Source: an uncultured Paracoccus sp.
GTDB taxonomy: Bacteria; Pseudomonadota; Alphaproteobacteria; Rhodobacterales; Rhodobacteraceae
Direction: 5' to 3'
DNA length: 6,005 nt
Assembly (NCBI GenBank): GCA_937859005.1
Contig: CALLYR010000071.1
Coordinates: 1 to 6,005 of the forward strand
Below, piece by piece: positions 1 to 5,965 of this stretch. Every line of letters begins with the position of its first letter. Positions within the stretch are counted from its first letter, which is position 1. Position numbers and translations under genes: made by a program. The notes under the pieces were generated by a model. That model was not told the origin of the DNA and did no database searches. It saw only the letters and a list, made by a program, of their open reading frames with translations.

Positions 1-1
1 A

Positions 2-382
2 GCGGCCGTGCTGCTGACCACGGCCAGCGGAGTCGGGGCCGAAGGGTCGCGCGACCGCTTCACCCTGCATTTCGACATCCTGTCGCCGCAGGGATTCACT
101 TGTCAGGCCGACGCGCCGGGGTCGCGGGTCGATATCGGGCGCGACATCCGGGGCGAACCGATGGTGCGGGTCATGGGCGACGCCCGCGCCGCCCGGATCA
201 CCTGCACCGCGCCCGACGGCAGCCGGTGGCTGGCGACCGCGAACCGCACTGCGCCCTACACGCCGGCCGAACCGACGCTGGGCACCGTGGTCTTTCGGCC
301 CGGCAAGGACGCGATGATGACGATCGTCCGGCTGGGCGATCGGATGGACTATCAATTCAAGACCTTTGTCCGCGTGGACTGA
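2..382 (+). CDS. Exported protein of unknown function, 3' part only (5' end outside window)
   Basis: The reading frame is open from base 2 and ends at the TGA at 380-382, so the true start lies upstream. I do not recognise the family. The first visible residues (AAVLLTTASGVGA, then EGS) look like the hydrophobic core and an A-x-A-like cleavage end of a Sec signal peptide. This is why I do not take the GTG at base 8 as the start. The remaining roughly 110 residues have no membrane segment. They are rich in short alternating hydrophobic stretches, which suggests a beta-rich periplasmic domain, and hold just two cysteines (residues 32 and 66 counted from the codon at base 8) that could form a disulfide. 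It lies 21 nt upstream of nuoG. In the P. denitrificans nqo cluster an unidentified reading frame lies in this region between the nuoF and nuoG equivalents, so this is probably its counterpart. That the frame is coding is fairly sure; the function is unknown. Confidence 0.8.
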   Translation, partial: AAVLLTTASGVGAEGSRDRFTLHFDILSPQGFTCQADAPGSRVDIGRDIRGEPMVRVMGDARAARITCTAPDGSRWLATANRTAPYTPAEPTLGTVVFRPGKDAMMTIVRLGDRMDYQFKTFVRVD

Positions 383-403
383 GGCAGGGAACGAGACACG
401 CAG

Positions 404-2425
404 ATGAGCGACAAGCGCACCATCAGGATCGACGACAAGCTGATCGAGGTCGATCCCAACCTGACCCTGATCCAGGCCTGCGAGCAGGCGGGAATCGAGA
501 TTCCACGCTTCTGCTATCACGAGCGGCTGTCGATTGCGGGCAACTGCCGGATGTGCCTGGTAGAAATCGTCGGCGGCCCGCCCAAGCCCGCGGCATCCTG
601 CGCCATGCAGGTCAAGGACCTGCGCCCCGGCCCCGAAGGCGCGCCGTCGGAAATCCGCACCAACAGCCCGATGGTCCGCAAGGCGCGGGAAGGGGTGATG
701 GAATTCCTGCTCATCAACCATCCGCTGGACTGTCCGATCTGCGACCAGGGCGGGGAATGCGACCTGCAGGACCAGGCGATGGCCTATGGCGTCGATTTCA
801 GCCGCTATCGCGAGCCGAAGCGGGCGAACGAGGACCTCGATCTTGGTCCGCTGGTCGAGACGCATATGACGCGCTGCATTTCCTGCACCCGCTGCGTGCG
901 CTTCACCACCGAGGTCGCGGGCATCGACCAGATGGGCCAGACCGGGCGCGGCGAGGATTCCGAGATCACGTCCTATCTGGGGCTGACGCTCGATTCCAAC
1001 CTTCAGGGCAATATCATCGACCTGTGCCCGGTGGGCGCGCTGGTCAGCAAGCCCTATGCCTTCACCGCCCCCCCTTGGGAACTGAGCAAGACCGAATCCA
1101 TCGACGTGATGGATGCGCTGGGGTCGGCGATCCGCATCGACACCAAGGGGCGCGAAGTCATGCGCATCCTGCCTCGCAACCATGACGGCGTGAACGAGGA
1201 ATGGATTTCCGACAAGACCCGCTTCGTCTGGGACGGGTTGCGCCGCCAGCGGCTGGACCGGCCATATGTGCGTGAAAACGGCCGCCTGCGTCCGGCCAGC
1301 TGGCCCGAGGCGCTGAACGCCGCCGCGGCCGCGATGAAGGGCCGCAAGGTCGCGGCCCTGATCGGCGATCTGGCCCCGGTCGAGGCGGTCTTTGCGCTGA
1401 AGCATCTGCTCGATGGCATCGGCGGCACGGTCGAATGCCGCACTGATGGAACCCGTCTGCCGGTGGGGAACCGCGCAGCCTATGCCGGGACGGCGGCGAT
1501 CGCCGATATCGACGCGGCCCGCACCATCTGGCTGATCGGCACCAACCCGCGCATCGAGGCGCCGGTCCTGAACGCCCGCATCCGCCGGGCCTGGGCCAGG
1601 GGCGCGCAGGTTTCGCTGGTGGGCGAGGCCGCCAATCTGACCTATCGCTATAACCATGTCGGGACCGACCGGGCGGCGCTGGAAAGCCTGTCCTCGGCGG
1701 ATGTCTCGCAGGAGGTCCGCGACAAGCCGTCGCTGGTCGTCGTGGGGCAGGGCGCGCTGCGCGAGGCCGACGGACTGGCGGTGCTGGGTCATGCGATGAG
1801 GCTGGCGCAGAATGCAGGCGCCAGGCTGCTGATCCTGCACACCGCTGCCGCGCGCGTGGGGGCGATGGATGTGGGCGCCGTGACCGAAGGGGGGCTCGAG
1901 GCCGCCATCGAGGGGGCCGAGGTGATTTACAGCCTTGGCGCGGACGAGGTGGACATCGCGCCGGGGCCGTTCGTGATCTATCAGGGCAGCCACGGCGACC
2001 GGGGCGCGCACCGGGCCGACATCATCCTGCCCGCCGCCTGCTATACCGAGGAAAACGGCCTGTTCGTGAACACCGAGGGCCGCCCCCAACTGGCCATGCG
2101 CGCGAATTTCGCCCCCCGCGATGCCAAGGAGAACTGGGCCATCCTCCGGGCGCTCTCGGCCGATCTGGGCCGCACTCAGCCCTGGAACAGCCTGGCTGAA
2201 CTGCGTCGGGCGCTGATCGAGGCGGTGCCGCATCTGGCTCGCATCGACGAGGTGCCGGAAAACGTCTGGCAGCCGGTCGAGGCCGGGGCGCTGGGGCGCG
2301 CGGATTTCCGCAACGCCATCCGCGATTTCTATCTGACCAATCCGATTGCGCGCTGTTCGCCGCTGATGGGCGAACTGTCGGTCCTGACGGCCGCGCGCAA
2401 CGGCGCAGCCCTGGCGGCGGAGTAG
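404..2425 (+). CDS. nuoG: NADH-quinone oxidoreductase subunit G (NuoG/Nqo3, 75 kDa-type iron-sulfur subunit)
   Basis: This is the large iron-sulfur subunit of the peripheral arm of complex I. It passes electrons from the NADH/FMN module (NuoE/NuoF) towards NuoI and the quinone. At 673 aa it has the length I recall for Paracoccus Nqo3. An N-terminal 2Fe-2S ferredoxin domain (about residues 5-80) has C37, C48, C51 and C66, the N1b ligands. H106, C110, C113 and C119 form the H-x3-C-x2-C-x5-C motif of cluster N5. C158, C161, C164 and C208 bind N4. From about residue 220 onward is the molybdopterin-oxidoreductase-like domain, which in this family binds no molybdenum cofactor. Its conserved stretch around 526-562 contains GSHGDRG and the TEGRPQ end. 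No C-x2-C-x3-C group follows N4, so cluster N7 is absent, as in mitochondria. The ATG at 404 fits the family N-terminus (MSDKRTIRID). Its Shine-Dalgarno (AGGGA, about 386-390) is rather distant. The assignment is very secure. Confidence 0.98.
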   Translation: MSDKRTIRIDDKLIEVDPNLTLIQACEQAGIEIPRFCYHERLSIAGNCRMCLVEIVGGPPKPAASCAMQVKDLRPGPEGAPSEIRTNSPMVRKAREGVMEFLLINHPLDCPICDQGGECDLQDQAMAYGVDFSRYREPKRANEDLDLGPLVETHMTRCISCTRCVRFTTEVAGIDQMGQTGRGEDSEITSYLGLTLDSNLQGNIIDLCPVGALVSKPYAFTAPPWELSKTESIDVMDALGSAIRIDTKGREVMRILPRNHDGVNEEWISDKTRFVWDGLRRQRLDRPYVRENGRLRPASWPEALNAAAAAMKGRKVAALIGDLAPVEAVFALKHLLDGIGGTVECRTDGTRLPVGNRAAYAGTAAIADIDAARTIWLIGTNPRIEAPVLNARIRRAWARGAQVSLVGEAANLTYRYNHVGTDRAALESLSSADVSQEVRDKPSLVVVGQGALREADGLAVLGHAMRLAQNAGARLLILHTAAARVGAMDVGAVTEGGLEAAIEGAEVIYSLGADEVDIAPGPFVIYQGSHGDRGAHRADIILPAACYTEENGLFVNTEGRPQLAMRANFAPRDAKENWAILRALSADLGRTQPWNSLAELRRALIEAVPHLARIDEVPENVWQPVEAGALGRADFRNAIRDFYLTNPIARCSPLMGELSVLTAARNGAALAAE

Positions 2426-2429
2426 GCGG

Positions 2430-3227
2430 ATGCGCAGGGCGGGCGCCTTTTCCCTGACCGTGGCGGCCGCGCTGCTGGCCAGCCTGTCGGGCTGCTTTAC
2501 CCATGACGGCGCAGGGCGGCCCGAGGGCGGACCGCGGCAGGCGATCGGAAAGGCGGCCGACGCCCCGGCGGGCAAGCGCCTTGTCCGGGCGCGCGTATCC
2601 ACCAAATCGGGCGAGATCCTGATCCTGGAACCGGACGGATCGGTGACCGAGGTGGCGCTGGACAGCCCCAAGGGGCGCGATGCCTTCGAGCTGACCGAGG
2701 CGGAGTTGGCCGAGCTCGAGGTCAATCTGGGGCTGGATCTGTCGGCTGCGGGCATCCCCGACCTGCCCGCCGCTGCGACCGGGCGACGCGGACCAACGGC
2801 CCAGGAAAAGGCGCTGGCCGATTTCGCGGCGCGGACGAAACCCGCGCTGCCCAGCTTTCCCAAGGGGTTCAAGGCCGATCCCCAAGCCTTCATCGGCGCC
2901 CGCGTCACCGCCATCAAGGGCGACCAGAAGGGCGAGCTGATCGAGGTCACGGCCAATCTGCAGCCGGGGGTGGACGCCGATGTCGCCTTCGCCTATGCCA
3001 CCTGCGCGCTGGCCGGCTGGGCCAAGGACTCGGGCAAGTCATATGCCCGCCATATCCGCACCCTGCAGGACAAGCGCAACGGCAAGCTGCTGGTCGGTTC
3101 GGTGTTCACCCTCTCGGACCGCCAGCCGATGGGACTGCGGGTGATGGAAACCAGGGACACCTTGCGCGCCTGCAAGGAACGCGGCATTCCCGCCGCACGA
3201 ACAGAGGGGGCACCCAAGCATGGCTGA
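2430..3227 (+). CDS. Putative lipoprotein of unknown function, inserted between nuoG and nuoH
   Basis: This encodes a 265-residue protein that I cannot assign to a named family. The N-terminus is a typical lipoprotein signal: two arginines, a hydrophobic run (residues 6-18) and the lipobox LSGC with the acylated cysteine at C22. The mature protein should therefore be lipid-anchored on the periplasmic side of the inner membrane or in the outer membrane. After a Gly/Pro/Ala-rich linker (about 23-50), a beta-like segment follows (51-77), then an acidic Leu/Glu-rich helix (86-104), a second low-complexity linker (105-145) and a C-terminal domain (about 150-250) containing C192 and C248, a possible disulfide pair. 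The start ATG lies 4 nt after the nuoG stop, with GGAG at 2419-2422 inside the nuoG end. The 3' end overlaps nuoH by 8 nt, so it is translated with the complex I genes. A part in complex I assembly or envelope maintenance is only a guess from position. Confidence 0.88.
   Translation: MRRAGAFSLTVAAALLASLSGCFTHDGAGRPEGGPRQAIGKAADAPAGKRLVRARVSTKSGEILILEPDGSVTEVALDSPKGRDAFELTEAELAELEVNLGLDLSAAGIPDLPAAATGRRGPTAQEKALADFAARTKPALPSFPKGFKADPQAFIGARVTAIKGDQKGELIEVTANLQPGVDADVAFAYATCALAGWAKDSGKSYARHIRTLQDKRNGKLLVGSVFTLSDRQPMGLRVMETRDTLRACKERGIPAARTEGAPKHG
3203..3210 (+). promoter_or_regulatory. Ribosome binding site of nuoH
   Basis: A purine run (AGAGGGGG) lies 9 nt before the ATG at 3220, inside the 3' end of the lipoprotein gene. 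It is one of the stronger Shine-Dalgarno-like sequences in the window. It supports the nuoH start that overlaps the preceding stop codon, and shows that nuoH need not depend only on translational coupling. Confidence 0.65.
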
Positions 3228-4284
3228 ATTCCTGGCATCTCCCCTGGGGATCGCGGTGATCCTGCTGGCGCAGGGTCTGGGCATGATCGCCTTCGTGATG
3301 ATCTCGCTGCTGTTCCTGGTCTATGGCGACCGCAAGATCTGGGCCGCCGTCCAGATGCGGCGCGGCCCGAACGTGGTCGGGCCCTGGGGCATCCTGCAGT
3401 CGGTGGCCGACGCGCTGAAATACGTGGTCAAGGAAATCGTGGTGCCCGCGGGCGCCGACAAGTTCGTCTTTTTCCTGGCCCCCTTCCTGTCGATGGTGCT
3501 GGCCCTGCTGGGCTGGGTGGTGATTCCCTTCGCCCCCGGCTGGGTGATGGCCAACATCAACGTGGGCATCCTGTTCCTGTTCGCCGTGTCGTCGCTGGAG
3601 GTTTACAGCGTCATCATGGGCGGCTGGGCGTCGAACTCGAAATATCCGTTCCTGGGGTCGCTGCGCTCGGCCGCGCAGATGATCTCCTACGAGGTGTCGC
3701 TGGGCCTGATCATCATCGGGGTGATCCTGTCCACCGGCTCGCTGAACCTGACGGCCATCGTCGAGGCGCAGCGGGGCGCCTATGGTCTGTTCAACTGGTA
3801 CTGGCTGCCGCATATGCCGATGGTGGTGCTGTTCTTCGTCAGCGCGCTTGCGGAAACCAACCGCCCACCCTTCGACCTGGTCGAGGCGGAATCGGAGCTG
3901 GTCGCCGGCTTCATGGTCGAATATTCGTCCACGCCCTATCTGCTGCTGATGGCGGGCGAATACATCGCCATCTTCCTGATGTGCGCGCTGATCTCGATCC
4001 TGTTCTTCGGCGGCTGGCTGTCGCCCATTCCCGGCCTGCCCGACGGCGCGCTGTGGATGGTGCTGAAGATGTGGTTCTTCTTCTTCATGTTCGCGATGGT
4101 GAAGGCGATCGTGCCGCGCTATCGCTATGACCAGCTGATGCGGATCGGCTGGAAGGTGTTCCTGCCGCTGTCGCTGGGCTGGGTCGTGCTGGTCGCGTTC
4201 CTTGCCCGATACGAGGTGCTGGGCGGGGCCTGGGCGCGCTGGGACAAGCTGACCCAGATCGGCGTCACCGTTGTCGGAGGTTGA
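3220..4284 (+). CDS. nuoH: NADH-quinone oxidoreductase subunit H (NuoH/Nqo8, ND1 homologue)
   Basis: This integral membrane subunit is the ND1 homologue at the junction of the two arms. It forms the membrane face of the quinone-binding cavity and the start of the proton-coupling path. The protein has 354 residues with about eight hydrophobic segments (roughly 7-35, 82-105, 113-136, 155-172, 198-213, 245-267, 280-298, 312-330), as expected for ND1. Both family signatures are present. The first is G57-I-L-Q-S-V-A-D-A-L-K67, preceded by the RRGPN stretch (48-51). The second is around ETNRPPFDLVEAESE (212-226), with E212, D219, E222 and E224 in the acidic loop that lines the quinone cavity. VPRYRYDQLM (298-307) is also typical of the family. 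The ATG at 3220 overlaps the lipoprotein stop by 8 nt and has a good ribosome binding site. The next gene starts 4 nt after the stop. The length is slightly above the usual roughly 345 residues. The assignment is secure. Confidence 0.98.
   Translation: MAEFLASPLGIAVILLAQGLGMIAFVMISLLFLVYGDRKIWAAVQMRRGPNVVGPWGILQSVADALKYVVKEIVVPAGADKFVFFLAPFLSMVLALLGWVVIPFAPGWVMANINVGILFLFAVSSLEVYSVIMGGWASNSKYPFLGSLRSAAQMISYEVSLGLIIIGVILSTGSLNLTAIVEAQRGAYGLFNWYWLPHMPMVVLFFVSALAETNRPPFDLVEAESELVAGFMVEYSSTPYLLLMAGEYIAIFLMCALISILFFGGWLSPIPGLPDGALWMVLKMWFFFFMFAMVKAIVPRYRYDQLMRIGWKVFLPLSLGWVVLVAFLARYEVLGGAWARWDKLTQIGVTVVGG
4276..4280 (+). promoter_or_regulatory. Ribosome binding site fixing the start of the 58-codon gene
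   Basis: A perfect GGAGG lies 8 nt before the ATG at 4289, within the last codons of nuoH. It is the best Shine-Dalgarno in the window. It decides the start of the following small gene against the in-frame TTG at 4271, which lies upstream of this site. Confidence 0.8.
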
Positions 4285-4288
4285 GACG

Positions 4289-4465
4289 ATGATTTCGAAC
4301 CAGATCGCAGAGGCGCTCGCCACGGCCGAGGAAATCGAGAAGGCGCAACTGGCCCATCATGTCGCCGATGCGCTGGCGGCGGTCGGCCTGGACCTGGACG
4401 ACACCGCCGTGCGCCAGATCGTGGCAGCGTTCGACCGCTATGCGGCCGAACACGGGGCAGCCTGA
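4289..4465 (+). CDS. Small protein of unknown function (58 aa) between nuoH and nuoI
   Basis: This encodes a 58-residue protein that I do not recognise. It starts at the ATG at 4289, placed 8 nt after a perfect GGAGG, and ends 1 nt before the nuoI start. The sequence is Ala/Glu/Asp-rich with no Cys, Pro or Trp and no membrane segment or signal peptide. It reads as two or three amphipathic helices (about 2-27 and 35-53) separated by a turn at VGLDLDD (31-37), so it is probably a small soluble cytoplasmic helical protein. The excellent ribosome binding site and the tight packing (4 nt after nuoH, 1 nt before nuoI) argue that it is a real gene. Codon use is GC3-rich like its neighbours. It could be a small accessory subunit, an assembly factor for NuoI/NuoH, or a spacer that sets NuoI translation. 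Nothing in the sequence chooses between these. Confidence 0.8.
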   Translation: MISNQIAEALATAEEIEKAQLAHHVADALAAVGLDLDDTAVRQIVAAFDRYAAEHGAA

Positions 4466-4466
4466 C

Positions 4467-4958
4467 ATGGCCATCGATTTCGTTCGCGCGACCAAATATT
4501 TCCTGATGTGGGATTTCATCAAGGGCTTTGCCCTGGGAATGAAATACTTCGTCGCTCCGAAGCCCACGATCAACTATCCCCACGAACGGGCGCCGCTGTC
4601 GCCCCGCTTCCGGGGCGAACACGCCCTGCGCCGTTATCCCAACGGCGAGGAACGCTGCATCGCCTGCAAGCTGTGCGAGGCGATCTGTCCCGCGCAGGCC
4701 ATCACCATCGACGCCGAACCGCGCGAGGACGGATCGCGCCGCACCACGCGTTACGACCTCGACATGACCAAATGCATCTATTGCGGCTTCTGCCAGGAAG
4801 CCTGCCCGGTCGATGCCATCGTCGAGGGCCCGAACCTGGAGTTCGCCACCGAAACCCGGGAAGAACTGCTTTATGACAAGCAGAAGCTGCTCGAGAACGG
4901 CGAACGCTGGGAAGCCGCAATTGCCCGCAACATTGCCTTGGACGCGCCCTACAGATGA
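4467..4958 (+). CDS. nuoI: NADH-quinone oxidoreductase subunit I (NuoI/Nqo9, TYKY-type 2x[4Fe-4S] ferredoxin)
   Basis: NuoI is the 8Fe ferredoxin-like subunit that links the peripheral arm to the membrane. It carries clusters N6a and N6b between NuoG and the N2 cluster of NuoB. The protein is 163 residues. An N-terminal amphipathic region (about 5-30, including FIKGFALGMKYF) lies on the membrane in this family. It is followed by two C-x2-C-x2-C-x3-C-P motifs: C64, C67, C70, C74 and C103, C106, C109, C113. By family precedent, C64, C67, C70 and C113 bind one cluster and C103, C106, C109 and C74 the other. I chose the ATG at 4467 because it gives the family N-terminus and lies 1 nt after the preceding stop. 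A longer in-frame extension to 4359 would run inside the small upstream gene and match nothing. Only a weak GGGG (4454-4457) precedes it, so coupling to the 58-codon gene is likely. The stop overlaps the next start (ATGA, 4955-4958). Confidence 0.98.
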   Translation: MAIDFVRATKYFLMWDFIKGFALGMKYFVAPKPTINYPHERAPLSPRFRGEHALRRYPNGEERCIACKLCEAICPAQAITIDAEPREDGSRRTTRYDLDMTKCIYCGFCQEACPVDAIVEGPNLEFATETREELLYDKQKLLENGERWEAAIARNIALDAPYR

Positions 4959-5362
4959 GCGACGCATTCACCAAGCTGTTCCAGCAGATGCTGGCCTCGG
5001 GTCAGGAAATGGCCCGCGCCTTCAATCCGGGGTTGGAGAACTTCGATCCCAAGGCTTTCGAAAAGCTCATCCCCACCATGTCGTCCGACATGATGGAGAT
5101 GTGGTTCGGCCGCACCTTCAACCGCGAGGGGCTGGACGCCAAGACGCGGATGCTGCTGACCATCGGCGCGCTGACCGTTCAGGGCGCGATTGCCGAGCCG
5201 CAGTTGCGCCTGGCCGTACGCCACGCGCGGTCCGCCGGCGCCACCCAGCGCGAGATCGCCGAGACGATCTGGCAGATGAGCATGTTCGGCGGCCTGCCGG
5301 CCATGCAGAAGGCGCTGGAAATGGCGCAGGCGGTCTTTGCCGAGGAGGATGACGGGAAATGA
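4955..5362 (+). CDS. Carboxymuconolactone decarboxylase-fold protein, cysteine-free, between nuoI and nuoJ
   Basis: This encodes a 135-residue, all-alpha, soluble protein. Residues about 58-127 resemble the CMD/AhpD superfamily, especially PcaC-type sequences: LDAKTR (60-65), then a small-residue helix, EPQLRLAVRHARSAGAT (81-97), REIAETIWQ (99-107) and FGGLPAMQKALEMA (111-124). Residues 1-55 are a Met/Phe-rich helical extension. The AhpD catalytic C-x-x-C is missing; in fact there is no cysteine at all, so peroxiredoxin-type reductase activity is very unlikely. E103 sits where the conserved glutamate of the family lies. No aromatic-degradation (pca) genes are nearby, so decarboxylase activity is unsupported. 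It overlaps nuoI by the ATGA at 4955-4958 and nuoJ by the ATGA at 5359-5362, so its translation is coupled on both sides. Family membership is from recognised sequence pattern. A role in complex I biogenesis or redox protection is inferred from position only. Confidence 0.85.
   Translation: MSDAFTKLFQQMLASGQEMARAFNPGLENFDPKAFEKLIPTMSSDMMEMWFGRTFNREGLDAKTRMLLTIGALTVQGAIAEPQLRLAVRHARSAGATQREIAETIWQMSMFGGLPAMQKALEMAQAVFAEEDDGK
5342..5348 (+). promoter_or_regulatory. Ribosome binding site of nuoJ
   Basis: GAGGAGG lies 10 nt before the ATG at 5359 and 13 nt before the alternative ATG at 5362, inside the 3' end of the CMD-fold gene. The spacing favours the first ATG, which also forms the ATGA overlap with the preceding stop. 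A second purine patch (ACGGGAA, 5352-5358) is closer to both starts, so the choice between them is not absolute. Confidence 0.55.
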
Positions 5363-5961
5363 TGACCTTCGCCTTCTATCTGTTTGCGCTGTCGGCGGTG
5401 ATCGCCGGCTTCATGGTGGTGCTGGCGCGCAACCCGGTTCATTCGGTGCTGTGGCTGATCCTGACCTTTCTGTCTGCCGCGGGCCTGTTCGTGCTGCAGG
5501 GGGCCGAATTCGTGGCGATGCTGCTGGTCATCGTCTATGTCGGCGCGGTCGCGGTGCTGTTCCTGTTCGTGGTGATGATGCTGGACATCGACTTCGCCGC
5601 ACTCAAGGGGGAACTGGCCCGCTATCTGCCCCTGGGGCTGCTGATCGGGGTGGTGATGCTGGCGCAGCTGGGGATCGCCTTCGGCGCCTGGCAGACCGCC
5701 GACACGGCCGAGGCTGCGCGCGCCGCGCCCATCGTTGAAAACACGCTGAACACCCATGCGCTGGGGATGGTGCTTTACGACCGTTACTTCCTGGCGTTCC
5801 AGCTGGCGGGGCTGATCCTGCTGGTCGCAATGATCGGGGCGATCCTGCTGACCCTGCGACACCGCAAGGACATCAAGCGTCAGGACGTGCTGCAGCAGAT
5901 GTGGCGCGACCCGGCCAAGGCGATGCGGATGACCAATCCGAAGCCGGGGCAGGGGCTGTAA
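5359..5961 (+). CDS. nuoJ: NADH-quinone oxidoreductase subunit J (NuoJ/Nqo10, ND6 homologue)
   Basis: NuoJ is the ND6 homologue in the membrane arm, packed next to NuoH, NuoA and NuoK, where quinone reduction is coupled to proton pumping. The protein has 200 residues with five hydrophobic segments (about 3-22, 28-47, 52-75, 90-109, 145-166), the number expected. The family hallmarks are NPVHSVLWLI (25-34), GAEF (48-51) with E50, and the third membrane helix VYVGAVAVLFLFVVMML (59-75). By family knowledge this helix contains the conserved glycine (G62 here) and the pi-bulge that changes shape during turnover. A basic, cytoplasmic C-terminal tail (RHRKDIKRQD, 167-176, and onwards) follows. The start is the ATG at 5359, overlapping the previous stop. 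The ATG at 5362 would remove just one residue. The gene ends with TAA at 5959-5961, followed by a hairpin. The assignment is secure. Confidence 0.97.
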   Translation: MMTFAFYLFALSAVIAGFMVVLARNPVHSVLWLILTFLSAAGLFVLQGAEFVAMLLVIVYVGAVAVLFLFVVMMLDIDFAALKGELARYLPLGLLIGVVMLAQLGIAFGAWQTADTAEAARAAPIVENTLNTHALGMVLYDRYFLAFQLAGLILLVAMIGAILLTLRHRKDIKRQDVLQQMWRDPAKAMRMTNPKPGQGL

Positions 5962-5965
5962 CCAA

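Noticed and set aside
8..10. GTG at base 8 as the start of the first gene
   Set aside because: The frame is open to the window edge, and residues before and after the GTG look like the end of a signal peptide hydrophobic core. The true start must lie upstream.
100..1185. Plus-strand open frame (about 361 codons) overlapping the upstream gene and nuoG
   Set aside because: The product is Arg/Gly/Pro/His-rich with no recognisable domain. It runs across two genes in another frame, one of them nuoG with all its cluster ligands, so it is a GC-content artefact.
2022..2885. Minus-strand open frame opposite the end of nuoG and the lipoprotein gene
   Set aside because: Its composition is Arg/Gly/Pro-rich with no motif, and it crosses a normal gene junction. 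It is an antisense shadow.
4271..4288. TTG at 4271 as the start of the small gene between nuoH and nuoI
   Set aside because: The perfect GGAGG at 4276-4280 lies downstream of the TTG and at ideal spacing for the ATG at 4289.
3106..4323. Long minus-strand open frame (about 405 codons) opposite nuoH
   Set aside because: It is a shadow of nuoH. The product is His/Gln/Asp/Arg-rich low-complexity sequence, typical of the antisense of a GC3-rich membrane protein, and it covers a gene whose identity is certain.
4359..4466. N-terminal extension of nuoI to an ATG at 4359
   Set aside because: The extra 36 residues are out-of-frame readings of the small upstream gene. Starting at 4467 gives the known NuoI length and N-terminus.
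4955..5362. Calling the CMD-fold gene an AhpD-type alkylhydroperoxidase or pcaC
   Set aside because: There is no C-x-x-C motif, in fact no cysteine, and no catabolic gene context, so only the fold level is supported.
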